Positions 57,716 through 64,000 of a DNA stretch of 64,000 nucleotides are shown here, piece by piece. Where the stretch lies: NCBI RefSeq assembly GCF_001293565.1, contig NZ_JXMU01000003.1, forward strand, positions 186,001-250,000. The letters are read 5' to 3'. A program made the translations under genes and the position numbers. Each line of letters starts with the position of its first letter. Position 1 is the stretch's first letter. This stretch comes from Ahrensia marina (GTDB taxonomy: Bacteria; Pseudomonadota; Alphaproteobacteria; Rhizobiales; Rhizobiaceae). The notes beneath the pieces are model-generated. The model made no database searches and was not told the DNA's origin. It was given only the letters and a program-made list of their open reading frames with translations.

Positions 57716-58666
57716 TCAGAATACGGAGATGATATAGGCCAGATAGGCAACAAGCATAGCGCCGCCGAGTATTTTTCCTGTCGTGACACGGGCAAAGCAA
57801 ATAGCCGCCAAAACGATTGACGAAGCCAGCATGACCCACATGTCATAGGCAATCATTGTCTCGGCAACAGGCACATTAATAATGAGGCCGGTAATACCCA
57901 TAATGGCAGCAATGTTGAATATGTTGGAGCCGATAATATTGCCAAGCGCGACATCGCCATTTTTGCGCCATGCGGCCATAAAGGAAGTGGCAAGTTCGGG
58001 CAATGATGTGCCGATTGCAACGATCGTCAGTCCAATCGCCGCATCTGAAACGCCAAAATAGCGCGCGATACCCGATGCGCCATCGACAGTAAAATGCGCT
58101 GCGACAGGTAAGAGAACAAGACCGCCAATCAGATAGATCGCGATTTTAGATGCCTGTGTCGGCGCTTCGCCCACATCATCATGATAGTCGGAAGGCAACT
58201 CGGTATCGCCTTCGGTTTTTGAACGGGCGCGCACGATTTGTGCGGCAATGTAAAGTACCAAACCGGCAAACAGAATAGCGGCTTCCAGTCGGGACAGCAT
58301 GCCGTCGGTGATCATCCACATAAACGCCAATGTGAATACCAGCAAAATGGCAACATTGCGCGAAAGACCGCGCTGGTTGGCGTGAATTGCTGTGATAAGT
58401 GCGGGAAGTCCCATGACAAGCAAGACATTGGCGATGTTGGAGCCAACTATGTTGCCGACAGCGATATCGGGAATACCGGAAAGTGCTGAATCAAGCGATA
58501 TAACGAGTTCTGGAGCGGAGGTGCCAAATGCTACAATAGTCAGACCAATGATGAGCGGGGGAATGTCAAATTTCTCTGCAAGGCCGACTGCGCCTTTTAC
58601 GAGATAATCTCCGGCAAAAACGAGCAAAACAAGTCCGCCTACCAGCATTCCGATATTGAGTAACAT
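57716..58666 (-). CDS. Calcium/sodium antiporter (CaCA family, YrbG type)
   Basis: A 316-residue exchanger with ten helices and the two inverted alpha-repeats seen as AFGTSAPELVIS...GNIVGSNIANV and AIGTSLPELATS...GNIIGSNIFNI. The acidic and Asn/Ser residues in these repeats bind Ca2+ or Na+. The ion pair cannot be proved; calcium/sodium exchange is typical. It is 18 bases upstream of the FolM-like gene. Confidence 0.92.
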   Translation of the reverse strand: MLLNIGMLVGGLVLLVFAGDYLVKGAVGLAEKFDIPPLIIGLTIVAFGTSAPELVISLDSALSGIPDIAVGNIVGSNIANVLLVMGLPALITAIHANQRGLSRNVAILLVFTLAFMWMITDGMLSRLEAAILFAGLVLYIAAQIVRARSKTEGDTELPSDYHDDVGEAPTQASKIAIYLIGGLVLLPVAAHFTVDGASGIARYFGVSDAAIGLTIVAIGTSLPELATSFMAAWRKNGDVALGNIIGSNIFNIAAIMGITGLIINVPVAETMIAYDMWVMLASSIVLAAICFARVTTGKILGGAMLVAYLAYIISVF

Positions 58667-58924
58667 TTAAGAGGGGCCTCCAATAGAATAAGGCCATTAT
58701 ATAAGTTGCCGACAGCCATATAAAAAGGGCTAGCGCATTGATTTTATTTGCCGCTGTCAAAAAACTGTTGCTCAAATGAAACACAGGTCTGTGCCTTATT
58801 TCAGTCACTGCATTTCCACATTTTTGAAAATGAAATGCCGCATTCTGGGTGCAGAACGCTTCTTACGGGTGAGGGGGTGTCCAAGAATTTTTCGAGGGCA
58901 CAATTAACACCGATAGGAGAAGTT

Positions 58925-59575
58925 ATGCGTACTAATATTTTAAAAGCAGGTGCTGCAGTCGCAGCTTTGTTGGTCGCAGCACCAGCCATTGCCGCTGATG
59001 CGGTTGAAGCGCCACCTGAACCACCAGTATCTGACGTTGTCGATTATGCGCCAGCAAGCACATGGTCCGGCATCTATGGCGGTGCCTCACTGGGTTACAC
59101 ATGGGGCGAGTTTGACTCATCTGCCGGTGATGTTGATGCCGATGGTATCAGCGGTCTTGGTTTTGTTGGTGTAAACCAGCAATCCGGTAACATCGTTTAT
59201 GGTGTTGAAGGCGATCTTGGCTATTCAGACGCTAAAGAAAATATCGGCGGCGCGGAAGCAAAGCAGGGTCTTTTCGGTTCTGCACGGGCACGTTTAGGTT
59301 ATGCATTTGACCCGTTCATGCTTTACGGTACAGCCGGTGTTGCAGCAACACAGGCTAAAGTGTCTGACGCAGTTGGCGAAGATAAAAACACTCACCTCGG
59401 CTGGACTGTTGGTGTCGGTGGTGAAGCGCTTGTTACTGAAAACGTCTTCACACGCGTTGAATACCGTTATTCCGATTACGGTGCGAAAGACTATAATACC
59501 GGTGCCGGTGGCACAGCCATTTCTTCAGGCTTTTCCGATCACAGCGTTCGCGCTGGTATCGGTCTGAAGTTCTAA
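58925..59575 (+). CDS. Outer-membrane beta-barrel protein (Omp25/Omp31-like)
   Basis: A 216-residue porin-like protein. The signal peptide ends AIA-AD at about residue 24; the mature part has TWSGIYGGASLGYTWGEFD and repeated 10-residue beta-strands, an AGVAATQ-type turn and a terminal Phe (GIGLKF), the signal recognised by the BAM complex. The ATG at 58925 has AGGAG upstream; the longer frame to 58748 is rejected. Similar to the major surface proteins of Brucella and rhizobia. Followed by a strong bidirectional terminator. Confidence 0.92.
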   Translation: MRTNILKAGAAVAALLVAAPAIAADAVEAPPEPPVSDVVDYAPASTWSGIYGGASLGYTWGEFDSSAGDVDADGISGLGFVGVNQQSGNIVYGVEGDLGYSDAKENIGGAEAKQGLFGSARARLGYAFDPFMLYGTAGVAATQAKVSDAVGEDKNTHLGWTVGVGGEALVTENVFTRVEYRYSDYGAKDYNTGAGGTAISSGFSDHSVRAGIGLKF

Positions 59576-59586
59576 GACTGTCTATT

Positions 59587-59625
59587 AAAAAAGATGCCGC
59601 CGACATGATGTCGGCGGCATTTTTG
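59587..59625. terminator. Bidirectional terminator between the porin and GST genes
   Basis: ATGCCGCCGACAT (59594-59606) pairs with ATGTCGGCGGCAT (59608-59620) and is flanked by AAAAAA (59587-59592) and TTTTT (59620-59624). It serves both the plus-strand porin gene and the minus-strand GST gene. Confidence 0.9.
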
Positions 59626-59627
59626 AT

Positions 59628-60230
59628 TCAGGCCTGTGCCTTGTTTAGATCAAAAGCCGGATATGCTTCTTTAAAGCGGGTTTCGAACCGGCGTAATTTT
59701 GACCGGCCCCGGCGCCAATTTAAATCCGGAAAGCGCAAATCCATATAGCTTATGGCTGCAGCAACCGCGAACTGCCCGCCGTTCAGCTTGCCACGTACCG
59801 GCGTAATATTGGCCTCAAGCCAATCTAGAGCGCGCTCCACTTTTCGTGCCTGCAAATCCAGCCATTCCTGATGGACTTTTTCTTCTGGCCGCATCCGCTT
59901 TTCATAAACTTGGGCGAGCAGGCAATCACACAAACCATCAGCGGCCGCCTCAAGGCGCTCTGCCGCGCGGCGCTTTTCGCCGTTACGGGGAAAAAGAACT
60001 TTGCCGGACATGCGGTCGATTTCCTGCATGATCGCGCGGCTGTCGAACAGAGAAAAACCGTCATCAAGTATGAGTGTGGGAATTTTACCCAGCGGGTTTG
60101 CGCCGATTAGATCATCCGGTTCGTCGCTCGTGGTGACTTTACGCGCTTCGATGCCGACATTTGTGTAATCTGCGGCCATGCGCACTTTCGCGCTATAGGG
60201 GGAGGCGGGCGAATATAATATTACTGGCAT
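59628..60230 (-). CDS. Glutathione S-transferase family protein
   Basis: A 200-residue GST fold. The N-terminal domain begins VILYSPASPYSAKVRM and includes NPLGKIPTLILDDGFSLFDSRAIMQEID with the cis-Pro and Ser/Arg that bind glutathione. The C-terminal domain is helical. It is unrelated in detail to the GST at 51336. Substrate unknown. It is eight bases downstream of the RNase T2 gene and probably co-transcribed. Confidence 0.87.
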   Translation of the reverse strand: MPVILYSPASPYSAKVRMAADYTNVGIEARKVTTSDEPDDLIGANPLGKIPTLILDDGFSLFDSRAIMQEIDRMSGKVLFPRNGEKRRAAERLEAAADGLCDCLLAQVYEKRMRPEEKVHQEWLDLQARKVERALDWLEANITPVRGKLNGGQFAVAAAISYMDLRFPDLNWRRGRSKLRRFETRFKEAYPAFDLNKAQA

Positions 60231-60238
60231 GGTGTTTC

Positions 60239-60922
60239 CTATTTAAGTGGCGCAACAGCCATGGAACGGCTGCGGCAGTAATTTCTGTCAACTTCGGGAC
60301 AGGAACGGAACGACGCAAGGTCTTTTGTCAGGCAAATACGCACATCGCGCAAATAATTGCGCTTGCAGGTGGCTGCAATGCCGTCATTCGGGATACCGGA
60401 ATTTTCAGCCTGAAACAGTTTTTCAACTGAGATCGGCGTGATCGTTTTTGTTTCTGTCAGGCCGGAAAAACTTGGCGGTAAATTGATTTTGTTATAGGCG
60501 GCGCGTGTGACGTCAAAATATTCTTCAGGGGTAAGCCCGCTACAGGTGCCGTGCTTGCGCCATTGATGATAAATCAATCCATAACTTGGCATAATGTCGA
60601 TCATTGAGCCTGCCAAGCGGTTGTCAATCTTCTCGCCGTCGCCACAATATTCCGGATAACCCCTTTCAAACTGCGGCCACAGCCCATGAACGACAAAGGC
60701 ATATCGTTTATCGGGTCCGCATTGACGTTCATCCGCATCGCCGCCCTCTGAAACACAATATCCCGGAGACCAGGAAAGAGACAGAACGTAAAAATCAAAC
60801 CCTTCACCCAAAGGGATAGAGTCTGATGTTATGTCGGGATTATTCGTTTGATCTTCTGCCGAACAGCCGGCAACGAAACCGGCCAATAGCACTGCGGCTA
60901 TACAAAAGATCAGTCTGCTCAT
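60239..60922 (-). CDS. Ribonuclease T2 family lipoprotein
   Basis: A 227-residue secreted RNase of the T2 family. The signal peptide ends in a lipobox with Cys20 (FVAGC-S). Active-site motif CAS I is FVVHGLWPQ with His79; CAS II is YHQWRKHGTC with His119, Gln120, Lys123 and His124. In most T2 enzymes Gln120 is Glu. Disulfide cysteines are present. Likely anchored to the outer membrane facing the periplasm. It starts five bases after the small exported gene. Confidence 0.9.
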   Translation of the reverse strand: MSRLIFCIAAVLLAGFVAGCSAEDQTNNPDITSDSIPLGEGFDFYVLSLSWSPGYCVSEGGDADERQCGPDKRYAFVVHGLWPQFERGYPEYCGDGEKIDNRLAGSMIDIMPSYGLIYHQWRKHGTCSGLTPEEYFDVTRAAYNKINLPPSFSGLTETKTITPISVEKLFQAENSGIPNDGIAATCKRNYLRDVRICLTKDLASFRSCPEVDRNYCRSRSMAVAPLK

Positions 60923-60927
60923 GGACT

Positions 60928-61368
60928 TTAACGCAGAACGTTACACTGCGCGCCATAGACATTCCAGCGATCGAGTCCGGAAATGCAAAATTCAACATTT
61001 TTGCCAATACCGGCAAAACCCGCACCATATTCCAACAAATACCAGACCGAGCGACTTTGCCCGTCACTCATATAAGCCTGACCTTTGCAATAGCGCCGCG
61101 CAAAAGGGCTTTTGCCTTCAGGTTCAAATCGGGTCTCATAGGTATTGTTCAGGTCTGAAATTTGAAGGTCTGGATTGTGGTGGACCTCACGCGCCTGAAT
61201 TTGAAATCGCGATGCAATCGTGTTCAGTACTTTTGTGTCACTGCAGTCACCGCTTTGTGTTTCCAGATAAACCATATCAGCGGCAGCGGCGGGGCTTGTC
61301 ATGATCGGAGCATTGATCGCGGCAACGCTCAAAAATACTGCTGCAAACTTCATTACGTTCGACTTCAT
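60928..61368 (-). CDS. Small exported protein paired with RNase T2
   Basis: A 146-residue exported protein with signal peptide MKSNVMKFAAVFLSVAAINA and cleavage near AAAA. The mature part has four conserved-looking cysteines (in SGDCSDTK, RRYCKGQ, EFCISG, AQCNVL), likely two disulfides. The ATG at 61368 has GGAGA six bases upstream; the longer frame is rejected. No family recognised. Five bases from the RNase T2 gene, so it may be a partner or unrelated passenger. Confidence 0.7.
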   Translation of the reverse strand: MKSNVMKFAAVFLSVAAINAPIMTSPAAAADMVYLETQSGDCSDTKVLNTIASRFQIQAREVHHNPDLQISDLNNTYETRFEPEGKSPFARRYCKGQAYMSDGQSRSVWYLLEYGAGFAGIGKNVEFCISGLDRWNVYGAQCNVLR

Positions 61369-61437
61369 GATTCTCTCCCGCTTTGCGCTGTCATTGATGA
61401 TGTAGCGCAAGCACAATATTACGCCAAGCATTTTACC

Positions 61438-62298
61438 TTATTTTTGCTCGCCAACCAGTTCGTAAATCGAGTGCGACCCGCTGCCGGGCACAATTTCGAA
61501 CAGTTTTACCAGCCATGGCAATAGAACCTTTAGTTCTTTTTCCAACACATAGGGCGGGTTGACGATGACCATGCCGGTGCCGATAAATTTGTCTTGCGGG
61601 CCGGGACGGTCAATCATCAGGCGGACATCGAGCGTTTGACCAAGTTTCATGCCCGAAAGGACTTTTGAAAAGCTGGCGACCATTCTTAAATCTTTAATGG
61701 GGTACCAAAGCATATAGGTGCCTTTGGAAAAGCGCTTTTGAGCTTCATACAATGCACGCAAAATTGCATTGAACTCATCGCGGTCTTCAAAAGGCGGATC
61801 AACCAGAACAACGCCGCGCTTTTCATTGGGCGGCAACTGCGCCTTCATGGCCTGCCATGCATCAAGATGATGGGTTTTGGTGTTTTTGGCCCAATTGAAG
61901 TTTTCCGTCAGCGCCGCAAAATCTTCCGGATGAAGCTCCACGAGCGAAAGGCGGTCGGACCGGCGGATCAACGATTGCGCGACCATTGGCGAACCTGGAT
62001 AATATTGAAGCTTGCCCTCATTCATTTCATTCAACAGTTTTGTGAATGGCTCGCAAAGTTCACGCACTTCTTTAGGGGCGTCGGGCAGGGCATCCATAAA
62101 TCGTTCAATGCCCGTTTCTGCCTCTTTTGTTTTTTGTGCTTCCACACTCTTTAGATCGTAGCGCCCGATACCGGCATGGGTGTCCATGACAAAAAACGGC
62201 GTATCCTTGCGCATGAAATAAGTCAGCACGCGCGCCAGCGTGATGTGTTTGACAACATCGGCAAAATTACCGGCATGATAGGCGTGGCGGTAGTTCAT
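61438..62298 (-). CDS. rlmJ: 23S rRNA (adenine2030-N6)-methyltransferase
   Basis: A 286-residue RlmJ-type methyltransferase. [21 protein letters not shown] is the family start; the SAM motif is VMDTHAGIGRYDL and the catalytic motif IV is VLVDPPFED. The DPPF form methylates adenine N6. Its ATG overlaps the purN stop by four bases. Normal length. Confidence 0.95.
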   Translation of the reverse strand: MNYRHAYHAGNFADVVKHITLARVLTYFMRKDTPFFVMDTHAGIGRYDLKSVEAQKTKEAETGIERFMDALPDAPKEVRELCEPFTKLLNEMNEGKLQYYPGSPMVAQSLIRRSDRLSLVELHPEDFAALTENFNWAKNTKTHHLDAWQAMKAQLPPNEKRGVVLVDPPFEDRDEFNAILRALYEAQKRFSKGTYMLWYPIKDLRMVASFSKVLSGMKLGQTLDVRLMIDRPGPQDKFIGTGMVIVNPPYVLEKELKVLLPWLVKLFEIVPGSGSHSIYELVGEQK

Positions 62299-62882
62299 GG
62301 CTTTTGTCTTTCTAAGACATCGCGCAGCGCTTTGGCATAGAGTTGATGTTCCTGCTCTAGAACGCGCGCAGTTAAAGACGCTTCTGTATCATCACTTAAT
62401 ACCGGCACTTTGGCTTGTGCAATCACCGGACCTTCATCCATGCCCGCTGTCACGTAATGAACGGTACAGCCATGTTCGCTGTCTCCAGCCTCAATTGCCC
62501 GCTGGTGCGTATTAAGCCCCTTATATTTAGGCAAAAGACTCGGATGAATATTGATAATTTTATTGGTCCATTTGTCGATAAAATTTGCGCTTAACAGCCG
62601 CATAAAACCCGCAAGGCAGATAATATCAGCATTCCATTGGACAAGTTGGTCATGGATTGCAGCTTCATGCTCGGCTTTAGAGGTAAAATCAGAGCGTTCA
62701 AATGAAGTCGTGGCGATATTCATATCTGACGCGATAGCAAGGCCTGCCGCGTCCTTTTTATCGGCAAGGACACCAACGACTTCGGCTGGAAAATCAGGCG
62801 CGGCAATCGCTTTGGCCAGCGCGATCATATTCGAGCCGCGACCAGAGATCAGTATGGCGATTTTCGTGTTTTTATCACCCAA
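62295..62882 (-). CDS. purN: Phosphoribosylglycinamide formyltransferase
   Basis: A 195-residue enzyme of purine synthesis that uses 10-formyltetrahydrofolate. GRGSNM, the catalytic [10 protein letters not shown] (His) and the [11 protein letters not shown] segment are present. The start is uncertain: the TTG at 62882, overlapping the purM stop by eight bases, fits the family best; an ATG at 62927 would extend into purM by about 50 bases. It is followed directly by rlmJ. Confidence 0.93.
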   Translation of the reverse strand: MGDKNTKIAILISGRGSNMIALAKAIAAPDFPAEVVGVLADKKDAAGLAIASDMNIATTSFERSDFTSKAEHEAAIHDQLVQWNADIICLAGFMRLLSANFIDKWTNKIINIHPSLLPKYKGLNTHQRAIEAGDSEHGCTVHYVTAGMDEGPVIAQAKVPVLSDDTEASLTARVLEQEHQLYAKALRDVLERQKP

Positions 62883-63948
62883 GATCAAGCGTGCCTTTAT
62901 AAATGACAGCGTCACCATCACGCGCACTCAAGGTGCCGAGGCGGCTGACTTTCTCACCTTTACGTGTCAAAATATCGCTGACAGCATCTGCCTTGTCCGG
63001 CGACACAATGACGATCATGCCGACACCGCAGTTAAATGTGCGCAGCATTTCGGTTGCATTGACCCCGCCTGCTTTTGAAAGCCAGCGAAACACGGGAAGC
63101 GCTTCCAAGGTATTGAGCTCGATTGTTGCGGCAAGACTTTCAGGCAAAACGCGCGGAATATTCTCTGTAAAGCCGCCGCCGGTGATGTGTGCCATTGCTT
63201 TAACCGCACCGGTTTCGCGTATGGCAGCCAGCAAAGACTTTACGTAAATTTTCGTCGGCTCGAGCAGTTCTTCGCCAATAGATTTTGATCCGAAAGGCGC
63301 AGAGTCCTCGAATGTCAGCCCGTTTGTCTCAATGATTTTACGCACCAGTGAAAAGCCGTTGGAGTGAACGCCGCTGGAGGCAAGTCCCAGAATTACATCG
63401 CCTTCCTTGATATCGTTCGAAGGCAACATTGAGCCGCGCTCTGCCGCGCCGACCGCAAAACCGGCCAGATCATAATCGCCATCGCGGTACATACCGGGCA
63501 TTTCTGCGGTTTCGCCGCCTATCAGAGCGCATCCGGCCTGTTTGCAGCCTTCGGCGATACCTCGAACAATGTCCGTGCCTTCTTCAACGCTTAATTTGCC
63601 GGTTGCAAAATAGTCGAGAAAGAACAGCGGTTCAGCGCCCTGAACAACAAGATCGTTCACGCACATGGCCACCAGATCAATCCCGACAGTATCGTGCTTG
63701 TTGGCATCGATCGCAATTTTAAGCTTGGTCCCGACACCATCATTGGCTGCCACCAGAATGGGGTCTTTAAAGCCCGCCGCTTTTAAATCGAACAGACCGC
63801 CAAATCCGCCGATTTCCGTATCGGAACCGGGCCGGCTTGTTGCGCGTACGATAGGCTTTATGGCATCGACAAGAGCGTTTCCGGCATCAATGTCGACGCC
63901 CGCATCGGCATAACTCAACCCGTTTGAACTCTTTGCATCTTCTGACAT
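62875..63948 (-). CDS. purM: Phosphoribosylformylglycinamidine cyclo-ligase
   Basis: A 357-residue ATP-dependent enzyme that closes the imidazole ring in purine synthesis. [36 protein letters not shown] and [14 protein letters not shown] are family hallmarks. Length is normal. It is followed by purN with overlap. The first gene upstream lies outside the window; bases 63949-64000 hold only upstream sequence with no clear promoter. Confidence 0.96.
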   Translation of the reverse strand: MSEDAKSSNGLSYADAGVDIDAGNALVDAIKPIVRATSRPGSDTEIGGFGGLFDLKAAGFKDPILVAANDGVGTKLKIAIDANKHDTVGIDLVAMCVNDLVVQGAEPLFFLDYFATGKLSVEEGTDIVRGIAEGCKQAGCALIGGETAEMPGMYRDGDYDLAGFAVGAAERGSMLPSNDIKEGDVILGLASSGVHSNGFSLVRKIIETNGLTFEDSAPFGSKSIGEELLEPTKIYVKSLLAAIRETGAVKAMAHITGGGFTENIPRVLPESLAATIELNTLEALPVFRWLSKAGGVNATEMLRTFNCGVGMIVIVSPDKADAVSDILTRKGEKVSRLGTLSARDGDAVIYKGTLDLG

Positions 63949-64000
63949 TGACTTTGTCTCGTTTGCTACTTTGGTTTTAGCGCTCTATGGCACGGCTGAT

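Overview
The window is a stretch of ordinary, densely coded chromosome from an alphaproteobacterium, most probably of the order Hyphomicrobiales (Rhizobiales). The evidence is gene order: rpsF-rpsR-DUF2232-rplI-dnaB-radA-cvpA-purF, fabD-fabG-acpP-fabF-mltG-yicC-gmk facing lptF-lptG-lptD-surA-pdxA-rsmA, uvrC-pgsA-moaD-moaE, and purM-purN are rhizobial arrangements. Rhizobial-type intergenic palindromes, an Omp25/Omp31-like porin and a TIGR02301 protein agree with this. Base composition looks moderate (close to half GC by eye), which would suit a marine or aquatic member rather than a high-GC soil rhizobium; that placement is inference.

Layout. 1-6.8 kb: a mechanosensitive channel cut by the window edge, then a tight operon of YgfZ, an HD nucleotidase and a tyrosine phosphatase, followed by small exported or uncharacterised proteins, a DUF3179 protein, a Nudix hydrolase and two lipoproteins. 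6.9-14.4 kb: SRAP (DNA-protein crosslink repair), a 370-base gap with nested inverted repeats, cysS, then a tightly packed run of two GFA paralogues, a VOC protein, proline iminopeptidase, citramalate synthase and RarD. 14.5-20.6 kb: LOG, a large LysM envelope protein, an Atm1-type exporter, and psd-pssA for phosphatidylethanolamine synthesis. 20.7-29.3 kb (minus strand): ribosomal proteins S6, S18 and L9, DUF2232, DnaB, RadA, CvpA, PurF and an SDR enzyme. 29.6-32.8 kb: nucleoside hydrolase, a small membrane protein and a Cache-type chemoreceptor.

33-49 kb holds the cell-envelope core: fatty acid synthesis (fabD, fabG, acpP, fabF), peptidoglycan strand termination (mltG), RNA decay (yicC) and gmk on plus, meeting a minus-strand operon that combines LPS export (lptF, lptG, lptD) with an outer-membrane chaperone (SurA-like), vitamin B6 synthesis (pdxA) and rRNA dimethylation (rsmA). 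pepA-holC and a small membrane protein follow. 49-64 kb: an ABC-F protein, two GST-family proteins, ndk, a hemolysin III homologue, moaE-moaD-pgsA, uvrC, a pteridine-reductase-like SDR, a cation/calcium exchanger, a porin, an RNase T2 lipoprotein with a small exported partner, rlmJ, purN and purM.

I found no rRNA or tRNA gene, no insertion sequence, prophage, CRISPR array or defence island, and no clear sign of recent horizontal transfer. I could not identify a convincing undescribed system. The most useful leads are an SDR whose catalytic residues match pteridine reductases, a pair of rhizobial palindromic repeats whose arms differ in sequence but keep pairing, nested inverted repeats upstream of cysS, an RNase T2 with Glu-to-Gln in its second active-site motif, and a LysM protein with a duplicated Ig-like module.
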